In this document: positions 14,091-26,599 of the stretch, in pieces
Layout of the letters: the number at the start of each line of letters is the position of its first letter
Position numbering within the stretch: position 1 is the first letter of the stretch
Source: Melanocharis versteri
Lineage: Eukaryota; Chordata; Aves; Passeriformes; Melanocharitidae
DNA: 64,000 nt
NCBI GenBank assembly: GCA_013397845.1
Contig: VZTG01009153.1
Location: forward strand, 124,001 to 188,000
Direction: 5' to 3'
The notes under the pieces: model-generated
Database searches by the model: none
The model's input: only the letters and a program-made list of their open reading frames with translations
What the model was told of the DNA's origin: nothing
Program-made: the position numbers and the translations under genes

Positions 14091-14862
14091 ACATAGAACA
14101 AATATCATGTGCTCATAGGTACCAAAGCTGGGTGAACTGCTCCTGCCATTGACGAAGAGATTTATCCATCCATCCAGAAGGGCAGGCTGAGAGGCACCAT
14201 GCAGCACCATGGATGGCACTGCTGTTGTCACATGAACTCGTTTGGAAATTCAGGCCAGGCCAGACCAAGCCGAGGAAAGAAAATTTTTTATGAAGTTCCT
14301 ATTTAGCTACGTGTGAGAACACAGCTTTTAGGATAAAATAGTGTACTTCGGAAGAAGAAATTATACATTCCCTGCCTTGCATCTCTCATTACTCTTCCCA
14401 TAGTTGAACCTAATCAGCATCTAAAATGTATTTAGAAAGTTTAAACTTATTTTTCCTTTTCTTTTAACCTTTTAATTCATGTTGATAACTTATGTGGGAA
14501 AACACTTGGCTGTTCCTGTTATCCCAAAGGCATTGTATAAAATAACAGAACAGGCTAGGGACAAAAACTGTGTGTTTTGTGGGTCTAAGTGAAAGTTCAT
14601 CTCTAAAAAGGCCATATTAACATTTTTTTTTCTCTATTTGATCCTCTTTGTGGCAGTGCTGAAACACTGACAGCTGGCATGAACTCAGAGGCAGCTGAAG
14701 TGACCGCTGCAGTGGATCAGCTGAGCTGGCCACAGCGGTGGGTCAGTGCTAGTGTCTTAAGCTGTTTGGTTTGGATGGCTGTAATTTTAAAGTCAATGAG
14801 ATATGAAATACACCTGCCTTAAGACCCCAGTTCAGGATGTTCTTTTAAATGTCCTCTTGCCC
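14091..14862. other. Unassigned sequence
   Basis: No gene or known repeat recognised. There is a minor local repetition of CAGCACCATGGATGGCA-like wording near 14197-14220. Confidence 0.5.
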
Positions 14863-14920
14863 ACAAACAAACAAACAAACAAACAAACAAACAAACAAAA
14901 AAACCAACCAAACAAAAAAA
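14863..14920 (+). repeat. (CAAA)n microsatellite
   Basis: About nine consecutive ACAA/CAAA units are followed by an impure CCAACCAAACAAAA tail. This is a simple tetranucleotide repeat, potentially length-polymorphic. Confidence 0.95.
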
Positions 14921-15009
14921 CTCTACCTTCTCAACTATCTCAAATATTGTATGAGTGAAGAGGAAGAGGAGAGATGACTGATGTACCAAAAGACTCAAGA
15001 AGAAAACTC

Positions 15010-15024
15010 AAAAAAAAAAAAAAA
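15010..15024 (+). repeat. A(15) homopolymer
   Basis: A run of 15 A residues between CTC and GGC. No retroposed body is recognisable upstream. Confidence 0.9.
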
Positions 15025-15565
15025 GGCTATTACAGACACAGAGAAGTAGTAAGTTTTCTGAAGGAAGCTTATTAAGATACTTTTCATATGCTATATTTCT
15101 GTCTTTTCCTGCTTAAAATGTTGCAGGCTTTTTATTTCACTTATGAGATGGATTGAGCAGTTCTGGTTTGAGTCACACTCCTTTCTCTCTTTCTTTTTCA
15201 CAGAACAATTTATTCACTGTTACCATGGAAATGATTTCATCTTTCCAATAGTAGGATTCCAGCCCTGCAGTCTTGGTTTTGTCAATATAGTATCCAACCC
15301 CTAACATCCCTACTTTATTAATGCCACCATTAGATGAGACTATTTACCTGTATCAAGGAAAACAAATCTTTCAAAGATTTTAACCAATTAAGGAAGCTGA
15401 TACTCCATCATTTCATAGCTTTATGCTGTAAATAAGAGACCCACAGTTGTGACCTTCACTATTTATTCAGCCTCCTCGCAAGGCTCTGTCTTATCAGTCA
15501 GTTCCGTCTCTCCTGGAACAGGTAATGGACAGACACTGGTGGAATACAACGCTTCCCGTAATTGG

Positions 15566-15604
15566 TTTTTTTCCTTTTTTTTTTTTCCTTTTCCTTTTCC
15601 CCCC
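15566..15604 (+). repeat. Pyrimidine (T/C) tract
   Basis: An uninterrupted polypyrimidine stretch of T runs with CC interruptions ends in a C run. Overlapping frames of about 85 codons that read through it (F/P-rich translations) are artefacts of the low complexity. Confidence 0.9.
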
Positions 15605-16449
15605 AACTTTACGGAGGTTTTTTCATATTTCCCTGATGGTCTTTTGGAAGGAAACAGACCTGGCATTCCTGGGTTCGTATCCCTACCTTTGTGCTGCTGT
15701 TACTGACAGACTTGCCAGGGGAAAGACATACTCTAATCCTTCTTTGAGCTTAAATGGGGTTTTCTGTTTCATAAGCAGATGAAGGGGCATACAGAACACT
15801 CTCAAACCAGCTGACAGAGAGCAGGAGCAGCACAGACACACATAATATGTACACAGAGACACAAATAATCAGTTCTGCGTAAAAGAGACATCATTTCCTC
15901 ACAATTTGCTATGCTTCAGTTGTGACCCCTTTGCAAAACACAAGATCCAGACATCATTCTTGTGGGGGGAAAAAAAAAAAATCAGTTTCTCCTCTCACAT
16001 TTATCAGCAGATTTTGAGAGTCTATTAGGGAATAAGTGAAGAGTGATTTAAAGTTCAGTCTGATTTTGTTGATTTCTTTGCAAGAATTATATAACCAACA
16101 GCAAAATAGATTTCTCTTTAAAGTGTAATAAACTTTGAACATTTTCGTGAAAACGTTCTGCCTTGTCTTTGTGCTTCAGGCAGAAGTCTCTTGGGCCTCT
16201 CCAACCTGAGGCACTAGTGCACAGCTGTCAGCTCAGCTGGGGTGCCATTACTCCATTTTAAGCCCCATTTCAAAGTCAATTCACCACTTCCTTAAGTTTC
16301 TGGCCCACCTTGTTCAACCTTCTGGTGTGTTTTTTTCACAGCTTAACCTCTGGATGAAGTACATCCATCTTACATTAAAAATCTCCTCATTGCTCTTACT
16401 TCTGAACACAGGCAGAGTACAGGTGAAATGGCTTCAAGTTGCATTGAGA
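15605..16449. other. Unassigned sequence
   Basis: No gene recognised. It contains a short A run near 15969-15981 and otherwise unique sequence running up to the CR1 copy that follows. Confidence 0.5.
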
Positions 16450-16676
16450 AAGGATTATACTGGATATTTGGAAAATTTTCCTCAGGGAAAGGGTTGTCAT
16501 GCACTGGAACAGGCTGCCCAGGGAAGTGGTGGAATCACCATCCCTGGAGGTATTTGAAAGACATGTAGATGCAGCACTTAGGTACAGGGTTTGGTGGTGG
16601 ACTTGGCAGTGTGGGGTTAATGGCTGGACTCGATGATCTTAAAGGTCTTTTCCAACCTAAATGATTCTATGTTTCT
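16450..16676 (+). mobile_element. CR1 LINE, 5'-truncated 3' end (young-looking copy)
   Basis: This is the terminal part of an avian CR1 non-LTR retrotransposon in sense orientation. The order of CR1 landmarks is intact: GGATATTTGGAAAA, AGGGTTGTCATGCACTGG, AACAGGCTGCCCAGGG, ATCCCTGGAGGTATTTG, GGACTCGATGATCTTAAAGG, TTTTCCAACCTAAATG and the terminal ATTCTATG tail. Few differences from the remembered family pattern suggest a relatively young insertion. Only the last roughly 230 bp are present, the usual outcome of incomplete target-primed reverse transcription. A 76-codon open frame across its start is not a gene. Confidence 0.93.
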
Positions 16677-17298
16677 AAAAATTTCTTTTAAAAGTAGCCT
16701 CTTCAGAGAGGGATAAGTTACCTCATTGATTGAATACTTAAAATTAGCAAGGCAGAGCTGATGAGTGTGAATGGATGTGTCGTTTTAATACTTTGGGGCT
16801 CTCTGTGCATGGCATGTCATAATATTACATTAAATTTTCAGATGTCTTGTTGCCTTCCTTGGCAAAAAATAGATAGTGAGAGAAGAGGGGAAACCATCAA
16901 AGACAAGAAATGTCTGGACAAAAAGACTATCTGTTCCGAGATGCTGCACATTTCAATTATGTCATTCCCATTTTTTCAGGCTCACTGTGAGACGACTGGT
17001 GGAACACAATGTGGGGGTGTGCTGAGGTCCGGCTTGGCTGCCTCTGCCAGTGGCAATGGTCAGGATATGACAGATGGAGCTGATAGCTCCAGTGGTAGTA
17101 ATGATGACCCTGGATACTTCCTGTTGTATTTTCAACTGCTTAAAATTTTGCAGACTGCTAACGGTTGGCACAGAAGCTTTCCATGTCGTCTATTTGCTTC
17201 CAAATGACCTCCTTCTTTTAAGTTTCATGTGACATAGTCTGGCAATTTCTGATGGAAGAGCTTCCTGCCTGGTGCCTAATTCACACTGAAAAACAAAA
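16677..17298. other. Spacer between two CR1 copies
   Basis: Apparently unique sequence. A 148-codon plus-strand frame (16761-17207) covers most of it. Its translation has a C-rich first half and an S/G/D-rich patch. I recognise no family and see no supporting splice or promoter context, so it is not called as a gene. Confidence 0.45.
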
Positions 17299-18052
17299 CT
17301 GGGAGGAGTGGATAATACACCAGCTGAGTGTGCTGCCATTCAGTGGGACCTGGACAAGAGGAGAAATGGGCTGACAGAAAACTTGTGAAGTTCAGTAAAA
17401 GGAAATGCTAAGTCCTGCATCAGGGGAGAAGTAAGCCCAGGCACCTAGACAGGCTGAGCAATGGCTGGCTGGGAAGCAGCTCTGAAACAAGGGCCTGGGG
17501 TCAGGGTGGACAAGCAACTGACCTTGAGCCGGTGTGTGCCTGTGGCAAAGACAGCCAACACCAGCCTGCACTGCACTAGAAAGCACTGCCAGCAGGTGGG
17601 GAGAAGTGATTCTTCTCTCTTCAGCACTGAGGAAAGACATCTGGGGTGCCAGGTCTGGTCCTGGCACTCCAGAGAGACTGGACATGGACTTGAGAAGAGA
17701 CGCGGACTTACTGAAGCAAGGCCAAAGATGATTAAGGGAGTACCTTGCATAAAAGAATAGGCTGAGAAATCTGAGAATATTCAGGTGGAAAAAGAGGAGG
17801 TTCATGGACTTTATCCACATGAATACGTATCTTATTGGAGGTAATGAAAAAGAGGGGGTCAAACTAAGTAGTGCCCACTGACAGGAGAAGGAACTGATGG
17901 GCACGAAACTGAAAGGTGAAACTCCCTCTGAACACATGAAAACATTTACTTAATGTGAAAGATGTTGTGGAGGCTCCATTAATGAAGATATTCCAAATGC
18001 AAATGGATTCTGGACAAATTTCTCTAGCTGATTCTGCTTGAGCATGGGGTAT
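17299..18052 (+). mobile_element. CR1 LINE fragment covering the ORF2 C-terminal end and 3' region
   Basis: Sense-strand CR1 of about 750 bp. Landmarks in order: ACTGGGAGGAGTGGATAATA, GAAATGGGCTGACAGAAAAC, GTCCTGCATCAGGGGAG, GGAAGCAGCTCTGAAACAAG, GTGGCAAAGACAGCCAACA, GCCAGCAGGTGGGGAG, AAGATGATTAAGGG, CTGAGAATATTCAG, GTGCCCACTGACAGGAG and ATTCTGGACAAATTTC. This corresponds to the region after the reverse transcriptase catalytic core plus the 3' end. Relative to an intact CR1, several internal parts are missing (for example after AAGACATCTGGGG and around ATCTTATTGG) and the frame is broken by indels, so it cannot encode working ORF2. The terminal ATTCTATG tail is absent, so the 3' end is also truncated or decayed. 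It is more diverged than the copy at 16450. Confidence 0.92.
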
Positions 18053-18668
18053 GAATGAGATTTGGTGAATAAAGAAACCTTAACAATGCTTAAGAGAACA
18101 TTTCTAGCTTTGGAGCAGGAATTTTAAAAGTCTTTATAGGAAGACTCTTCTGCTGCCAGTCGTCTTCCTGTTTTCACCAGAAAATTTCTAAATTCACAAC
18201 ATGTTAAATTTGCCAGGCATCAGTAGTGCATGACCAGAATTTGATCATAGGTAGGCAAATCCCGGGGGCGCCTTTAGGCTGCAGACACTGGATAAAATTC
18301 GCCCTGCCCTTCCTTTGCTTCCTGGGGTGCTGTGGTGCAAAGCTCAAACAGAGAGAACCACCCTTCTTTCAAGCTTGCAAGGCTCTAATTGCTGGTGACA
18401 CAGATGGGAAGAAGACTGAGAAGCCTAACTTGTCTACAGCAAAGACATGTATCCCTCATAGGGAAAAGACTGCCAGAGCAAGAGATTAAATGGAAAAAAA
18501 TCCAGTGCAGAGGAATTAGAGTAACAAGGCTGTAGCCTAGGAGTGTTCGGGGAGCATGGAACAGGCTGTAATCAATTGCAGATGTAGGGCAAGACCAAGG
18601 GACAAGGTCACACAAAACCTGAGCTGCAGCATTTTGTGAGCATAATACAATTTAGCAGCTAGTTGCTG
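18053..18668. other. Unassigned sequence
   Basis: No recognisable gene or repeat. The phrase GCATGGAACAGGCTG near 18555 resembles a CR1 landmark, but its flanks do not continue the match. Confidence 0.45.
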
Positions 18669-18723
18669 TAGTTTTGAAGTTAATGCATGTGAATTTTATA
18701 GTTTAGTTTTGAAGTTAGTGCAT
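18669..18723 (+). repeat. Imperfect direct repeat, 35-bp spacing
   Basis: TAGTTTTGAAGTTAATGCAT at 18669 recurs at 18704 with a single A-to-G change. Only two copies are seen. It looks like a local duplication. Confidence 0.8.
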
Positions 18724-19645
18724 ATCTTCTCCCATCCCCCACGTATACATGTGAATTCTCCTCACCAGGCTCATCAGATGAACCCTCTTAAGATGCTTTG
18801 AAAAAAAAATCCTAATATATAAAGCGTTATAGGATGTTTTGAGATAAAATTCTCTAGAGTGTCCCATTCATGTCCTCTTCCTTACTTTGTGGAAGTAATT
18901 AGTCTTTATATAGTATTCATCCCTGATTACAGGGTGTAAGACTTTTTTCTGACTAATAAAACAGTTACGAAAGAAGGCTAGGTTTGGGTTTTCTGCTTTG
19001 ATGAACAGCAAACATGCAATTTTGCTACCGGTAGCAACAACCAGCTTGGAAAATGATTAGGCTTTTAAATGACTGGGCTTTTTGAAAAAAGCATAAACAG
19101 GAAGATGTGGGCTGTTTCTGGAGTTATAGTGACTGAACGAGAAGGGAAGAGACAGCATGAGTGAGACTCCTACACCAATTTCCATGTGGACTCTACCAAG
19201 TCAGAGGAATTCCTCTAAATTTATGAAGTTTGCAAAATTTTAATTGAGTGTAAAATTTCACTCCTGCTGATTGTCAGAGCTAGAGCTGGATTTTATCAAA
19301 CTAACTGATAACTCATGAAATTTTGAAAGGTTATTTACAATGTTGAGCAATGTCTTCATTTACTCTAATTCATCTCGTCTGGATTTGCTGGCCTAATAAT
19401 TTTGCATATCTTTACATTCATTACAGTCCTTTAAGGTAAACCTTTTAACAAATACTCGCTTTCGGCCACTTTCACCACTTTCCACTTGAACCTTATTCTT
19501 TTTCAAATGTCAAACGCTCCAAAGGATTTGTCATGAAAGGTCACATTTCTGTGAAAATCATATCCAACATTTCAGCTCTGGCTTGGAATGATAACTTATA
19601 CAGAAGTCTCATTCCTTTCAAGAGGAATCTCAGAGAGAACTTTAA
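18724..19645. other. Unassigned AT-rich sequence
   Basis: Unique-looking sequence with no gene, RNA or mobile element that I recognise. Confidence 0.5.
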
Positions 19646-19770
19646 GTGTTTTTTCAGTTTTTGTTTGGTTTGGGATTTTTTTGTTGTTTGGGTTTTTTTG
19701 GTTTTTTTTCGTGGTGGTGGTGTTTTTTTTTGGTTTGGTTTGGTTGTTTGTTTGGGTTTTTGGGTTTTTA
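19646..19770 (+). repeat. T/G low-complexity tract (TTTGG and TTTTG variants)
   Basis: About 125 bp of almost pure T and G on the plus strand, including TTTGGTTTGGTTTGG, TGTTTGTTTGGG and GTGGTGGTGGTG. Two overlapping open frames of 106 and 138 codons run through it and read as F/W/V/L-rich protein. That is a composition artefact and not a membrane protein gene. Confidence 0.93.
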
Positions 19771-22700
19771 AAATTAAATTACAGTTTTCCCATCAGTTTT
19801 CAGTACCATGCCTCTTACAAAACTGGTGTGTCTACTGGCCAGTTTTCATGTAAGATTATTTCCTATAATCAAACAGTGGCCCAGAAGATGCAAAGGCATT
19901 TCCTTGTGCTTTGGTGGGGCACTCTGCTCCTGCACTGTGTGGAGCAGACCCACCGCTCTCACCAGTGCTCATCCATGACCCATGTTAATAAAAAGGGTAC
20001 ATAATTCCTGAAAAGACTGGCTGAGATGCTTGAGAAGGGGACATACCCAACCACGTCAACTTGGACCACTGTGCATTAACTTTCATAAATGTGACAACAC
20101 ATCACGTATTTTATTTTGTTATTTGTTATTTTTGCTGCTGTACTGCCTGGTTCCTCGGGTGTGATTGTACTCTGAAAATACACAATAAAAAAAAATTCCT
20201 TGCCTGAAGGGCCTTCTAAGTTTAGACAAAACAAAAGCCCTGAGCAGCAACAGGTTACAGAAAACAGACACATGGACAGTAGAAAATAATTGGTTAAAAC
20301 AACTCAGAAAAAATGTGGAAGTAATATGTTTGAGATTTTTTTTATAGCCACATAGCAAATATGAGATTATGCATTCATGTACATGAGACTGTGCATTCAC
20401 CTGGGGCTGAAATGGTCATTTAGGGAAGATGCTAATGATAGCTGTCAAGTGATAAAGACACTTTTTAAAGTCCAGGTGAAACTGGAATAAGAATATTTAT
20501 TGACTTAGCTGATATTTCACAAATAAACCTGTGAGAAATATATGAAACAAAATGGCTCTAGATATCACATACTGTCCTATGCTACTCTCAGCTTTACTTT
20601 TTCACATGCATTTTTAAGTCTCAGTAGTGGTCCTTTTTGTCTTTTATTCTTGCATTGTCCTCATGGCCCTGCACCTCGAAACTCCAATAGTGTTTTCAGG
20701 GAGAGCTCTCACAGGGCTCGTGGGGAGCAACTACCGTTTTGCCTCTCTTTATCCTCACTCCTTACCTCTTGTTTTGTAGACCTTGACTCATATTGAAGAA
20801 AACCAAACACTTAATAACAAAATAAAGATCAGCAATTTAAATAATTAAAAAATATTATCCAATAACTTATGCGCACAGTAGCTAATATGCAAAATTTGCA
20901 CCCTCTCAGTATACTCCCCTCAGAGCTAATAGCACCAGAAGTGAAAACAATGGGGACTATAAGTGGCTCAGAATGAAAAGTATGTAATGCTAGGGAAAAA
21001 CCATGACAAAAATCATCAGGTATCTTGTCATCTTCATCCTTACCACCTGCTGCACTGGACAGCAGCTGCCTCCCCAGAGGCAGTGTCCTGGGACTCTACT
21101 TTTCCTGGGTGGTCACAGGGAAGCAGCTTCCCTCTTCCCTTCTCTTTTTCTCTCCCTCTATTCCATTTAAGTTTTAAATATCCTCTGCGCTTTTATATAA
21201 AGGCTGATTATCTGACTGAAGTACCTCTAACATGCACTCTGTTATCATACCCTCTATATTTGAATCAACAAAACCAATTTCCATCTTTTCTATCTGATTT
21301 GTGGTGATCCTTTAAAATCCTCCCCCTTCAATGACTTGTTGAAAATTGCCTTACTTTTGCTTTTGGAATATGCTGCCAATATCTGCATGGCATCAAAGTA
21401 TGACAGTTGCAATTTATTTATCAGCGCATTAGGTTTTAACCACAGCATGCCCTCTCATCACTCAAGAAAAAATTACAGGCTAGAGTCTTATAGCTATATC
21501 ATTTCTATGAATAATATGTATAACTGAATTTAGTCCATCACTTGCTATTATTCTGTCACAGGAATGTCAAAACAGACGAGCTGTAAAGCAAATAAAAGAA
21601 GAAAAATGCTAGTCATAAGGTAAACAGTTCCAAGGGAGAAAGACAATCACAGGTGGAACATTCATTGCAAACTGCTTTTTTTACCGGGTACTGGGAAAGT
21701 AATATGGCTTGTCAAGACCTGATACAGAGAGAATATTGAAGAGCTAATGGACTTCTTCTGGAGGCCAGGTAAGTGAATAAGGCTATGAGCCTGTTTGGAA
21801 AGAACAGGTTGATGGAGAACAGGCTTTGAAGGATGACCCAGGCAGTTGGATCGGTCCCCAACTTCAGTTTAAGAAGTTTTCAGCATAAAACTCAGGCACA
21901 CAGACCTTTCACTACCCTGTTTCACAGTGTTGCATACCTTTGACTGAGCAAAGGGGAATTATGTGAAGAAACTGTCTTGAATCATTCCACATGACTGAAA
22001 ACCAAAACAACCCATTCATCTTTCTCGGTAGTCCAATTACAGAATTCTGTCTTCAGACAGGTGAAGGAAGTGAAGCCCATCACTGGGAGGATGCTCATTA
22101 AATGTGAGATGCAGTTCACACCATCCATGGGACAATACCTTACTCAGAAATGTCAGAGCAACTAGGTAGATATGTTTTTATTGCAGCAACTCAGGATATT
22201 TCATGGAATTACTACGGTTATTGGGCTAAATTTATTGCCATGCTACTTCATAACCTGCAGTCCCTCCATTCTCATCAAACCCATGTGAAGTAGGGCTATA
22301 GGTTCATTTATCCTGTATTGTAGGCCAAATAAGACTCAAGGTTACCAAGGAAATAATCAGGGAGAGTTTCACAACTCTAGGATAAGATGATAGGTAAGAA
22401 GCCAATGGAAAAGACTTATTTGTCTTCTAATGAGGTTTGCAGACTCTCCAGAGCTTGCTTCAGCCTGAGAAGGAAAAATATATTTTCCAGTATTTTTGTC
22501 CTTAAGGAAAAAAAAATCATAGAATATTACAATAACTGAAGTTTGAACAGAGATTGTTTCAACCAAGAAATTTTGAAGAGCTTCAAGAATGAAAAATCCA
22601 TCTTTAGACCCTAAAGGCCTTCGTAAGTGTATCACTCTTTCTTTGTTTCATTATTTCAGTTTCCCATAACAAAGGTGGAAAGAATCTCTCTCTTGAAGTT

Positions 22701-23059
22701 TTTCATAACTCAGCATTAGCCAACGAGTGTTGTACACTGTCAAAACCCATTTTTTTGAAAGCACTAAATTTGAGGAAATAGTAATAATGATGTTAGAGAA
22801 ACAAAAACACATGTACATTCATAAGAACATGTGTCAAAATTTCTATTTGCCAAAGTATTCCTGGAGTTTTTATAGGCAGAAAAATTTTTCCATTTTTGAA
22901 AGACAAAGAACGAGGTGAACTGTTGAACAAAACTTGATGACTATAGAGTTCAACACGAAACTTTTCTGCATAAAGTTTTTTGAAATGTAAAATTCTAAAC
23001 AAGTAGCGATATTAAAAAAAATTGAACCGCAAAACTGAGACATTGCTCTATATCTCTAG
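19771..23059. other. Unassigned sequence
   Basis: No gene or repeat recognised. A pyrimidine-rich patch lies near 21120-21165 (TTCCCTTCTCTTTTTCTCTC). Open frames are up to 114 codons (20963-21307, plus) with no recognisable domain. Confidence 0.5.
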
Positions 23060-23210
23060 TCAATCTCTCTTGATCTCCTTATTTTTACTATTTTATTGTT
23101 AATTTTACAGATATTAATAATAAAAACTTAATAAAATACTTCCTTTACTTTAAAAATTTTGAATTTTCAGAAGAATTTTAAAATTTTGGGATTCATTCTT
23201 CTGAATCTAA
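23060..23210. other. Very AT-rich patch with an 11-bp inverted repeat
   Basis: A and T dominate this patch. TTCAGAAGAAT at 23166-23176 is the exact reverse complement of ATTCTTCTGAA at 23195-23205, with an 18-base spacer, so a hairpin or cruciform is possible. Chance inverted repeats of this size are plausible in such AT-rich sequence, so no function is assigned. Confidence 0.55.
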
Positions 23211-26200
23211 ATTCAGAGAAGAGCATCAATACATAATTATCCTTCATATAATCTTCATTTTTAGATGTTTGGGGCTAGTTTTTGAAGCAAGTCATAAAAT
23301 AAAAAGAAGATCTCAAAATTTTAAGGCAAAGAGATTTTATCAAGGAAAAAAAAGAAACAGTAAATAATATTTGGCTTTTGTCTAACAACCGTTTTTTTTA
23401 GTTTGAATTTTTGAGAACTATTCAATTATTTTTAGTCTGCTGCATTTTATGATGTGCTGCCAATGACATGTTGAAATTATATCAAGGTCATTGCTTGTGA
23501 TTGACATTATCACTGTCCTTCTTTGGTTTATTACATGTTTTGTGAGGAGGAAATCCTGATGCTGTCAAGTCAAGTGGCTACTGGGTTTCTAGAGACTTTT
23601 ACTGCCATCCTCCCTAGGCAGAAAGTAAATTGTACTTTCACTGTTGCACAATATGATCAACATACTTATATTGAATAGGCTCCTTTTTACCAAGACAATG
23701 AATCCCTTCTTTCTCGCCATATTTCATAAGTTCTGTAAATTTGCATTAAAGCAACCTGTAAGCATTGTGAAATTACTAATATGGCAAAAGGCAGCCATTG
23801 TTGGCCACTCTTCATAATGAAGGACAGAGTTTAGATTAATTCTGATGGTTGTGATATATTTCCATGGTGGCATAGAAACTGTTAGTCCCTCTCTGCTGTT
23901 TAAAATAGACACACTTTAAAATGGATATTTCAATGAAGCCACTTCCTTTCTGGCTAATTTGAACCTCTCCTTTTTGTATAGCTGCAATATATATTTCAAA
24001 AAAGCTTCCTAAGAAAAAGGGTGCCCAACCTTTTTTTAATTATTTGACATTGAATAAGAACATTTCTTTTCCTCTCCTTTAATGGCCTGAGAGGAAGAGT
24101 TTTGTGTTTCAAGGAGTTTTAGGAGAATCAAGTGGTCAATTTTCAAGTTCTAATTCTTTTCCAGTGTTCCTTAGTGACTACAAATCTGGCAGCCTGGAGT
24201 TTAAAAATCCACTGATCTGAGTTAAGTGCCTCAGCTCCTGGGCATTGTATAGGATAAACTAGCTCTAAGGATCTGGAATAAAGAGCTGCCAAAGCCGAAT
24301 GAATGTTACGGTAGGAATTTTTCCATTATACAAGGCTGAGTGGTTGAAATTTAGATGCTGAATGAAAGAAAATCTCTGTGATTATTGAATATCACTTGGT
24401 TTTTAATGTAAAAATAAGTGGGAGCAAGGAAAAGCCCTACCAGAACTATAACTCTCTGAAAGGGAGAATAACATGAGAACGTTAAAAGAGCATTTCATCC
24501 TGAAACACAGACAATCACTTCCAGAACACAAAGAAAAGTCAGAAATAAGATGGCTTCTTTTTTCCCTTACCAATTTATGATTTCTCGTTAACTCTGTATT
24601 TTCATGACCAGGTGCCCGTGAATCCTTTTAACCAATGTTGAAAACCCCAGACCTCCACCTAAAGAAAAAACATATGAGAGGGGTACATTTTAATAGACTT
24701 CAAAAGGAAATTGAAAACACAAAGTTTGTAACAAAGACTGTAGAGTTTAATTAGTTGTTTTGGAGAATCATTTGAGCTATTTGACTTCTTAAAAAGAAAA
24801 CAAACCAGTTCAATGTGAGACCAAAAAGCTGGAGGAAATAGAGGACCTCAATAAAACAATTAATATTGACTTAGCTATATTACAATCATTACAGAAAATT
24901 ACCCTCCCAGACTAGTACATAATTTTTCTGCGACTTAGCCCCTGAAAGGGACTTGTTCAGCAATGCCTCAATGCACTGCTAGGAAAACAGCAGGAACACT
25001 CTGCCAGGGATGAGGGAGTAAGCATGCCTAGGGATCTTGAAGCTGGGTGGGAAGAAATTGTGCTGCCATCGACAAAGCCTATGTCTCCCCTGGCAAGCAG
25101 TGCAGCCCAACCTGGATCTGTTGAGGGAAACACTTTGTATGAACATGTTATGTGTGTCAGAAGGGTCTCTAATGTGTTTCCCTGAGGCGTACATGCATTA
25201 GCAGCTGTAGTGAAAGAGGTGCACACCTAGAGTTTATCTTCCATTCTGGTTTTAGCCAGGGGGAATCCAGTTTCTGTCTTCCATGAGTGCTCTGTGATGT
25301 GAAAGAGAAGATGGGAAGTATAAGACAGGGTTAATTTAAAATACCTAGTCCTGAGCTGAACTAAAATGCTAATGTATGTACACCTAGAGTCCATCTGCAC
25401 ACAAGTAGATAAGAGATTGTCAATGCCTGGGCAGGACTCTGCTCCCAAATGTGCGCTACATACTTGCTCCTTTGAATCTGTTGGCGTGGCATGGAGGAAG
25501 CCCTCAGCAAGAAATATGCCAATATCATTTTTCTTTCCTGCCATTGGAAGACAGTAAAACTCTTTTCAGGACTCCAAAACTATTTGAACTGGACAAGCTC
25601 AGAGCAAATATGCAGTTTGGTCACTATTTATTCAGAACCTAGATGACAAGCTGACTGTCTAGATTGTTCTTCATGTTGGCTGTTAGCGTATGAATTGGTG
25701 GTTAGTGTGCAAACTGACACATGGCACTTCAAAGTCAGAGAAAAATATTTTTTTTCAATAGGCCACTGATTAGATGCGGCTGAGTCAGAGGGTATGAGTC
25801 ACCACTCAAATGACAAGTGTAAATTTAGAGCCGAGGGGAAGGGAGGAGGCTTTTAAAAGCAAGCACATTGTTTGAAACTAAAGAAATTGAAGCCAGGTCT
25901 CCTCCACAGGATTTTGCTGGCATACCATGTATTGTCTAGAGGTGTAAGAAAATCACCCACGGAGTTGACGCTGGTCTATTGGCAAAATCCACAGTGAAGA
26001 CACAGGGATGCCTAAGGAAGAGTGTTTGTCACAAAGCTGTTGTTGTGCAGGGGAAGGATATAGCTATGCTGACAAACAGATAAACATCTTGGGGTAAGAT
26101 TTCGTCCATGCCTGTAAGGGGGCTCCTGTTTCAATAGGCCCCTCAGAAAGTGAGAATCTCTATGTCTAGTTTCAAGATCCTGAATGGATTTAGGTGTGAG

Positions 26201-26599
26201 CTAGATCTCAGCTGCACAGCGTGTGTTCAGAAACAGGAAGATCTAGGTGCTAGGAAGCATGGTGGTCTCAGAATGCTAGTAAAGAGAAAAGTTTAGACTG
26301 ATGTTTTGGATCTCGTTGTCTCCGTTTCCCCCAAATATTGCTTTAGGTGCCCACATTCTCTAACACTGTTTCAAGAAAATGGGAGAAAAATAGTCTAGAT
26401 AAAATAGTCAAAAAGTGGCTTTGCAGTAAAATATTCCTGAGTAAATATTAGTAGATCATGCCAAATTGGCACAGCATGTCATGTGAGATCTATCAGGGCA
26501 CCCACCTGAGTGCCAATGAATGTTTTGATTAATGGTAAGGTTGATGGAACAGAATCTCTTATGAAGTGTGTAGACATCAAGGCACAAAGCAGACTGTAA
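23211..26599. other. Unassigned sequence
   Basis: No recognisable gene or mobile element. Open frames stay at or below 105 codons, with overlapping frames on both strands around 24957-25642 that have no family signature. Confidence 0.5.

Noticed and set aside
16761..17207. 148-codon plus-strand open frame
   Set aside because: No recognised domain or codon-use signal, and it sits between two CR1 copies in otherwise non-coding DNA.
17392..17937. 181-codon minus-strand open frame
   Set aside because: It lies antisense within a CR1 copy. The sequence is explained by the sense-strand retrotransposon.
18540..18580. GCATGGAACAGGCTG, resembling a CR1 landmark
   Set aside because: Isolated short match without the flanking CR1 order.
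19533..20004. Open frames of 106 and 138 codons resembling hydrophobic membrane segments
   Set aside because: The F/W/V/L-rich part is simply the translated T/G low-complexity tract at 19646-19770.
22505..22640. ATCATAGAATATTACAATAAC, reminiscent of a reversed CR1 tail
   Set aside because: The sequence after it does not continue with CR1 landmarks. The match is too short.
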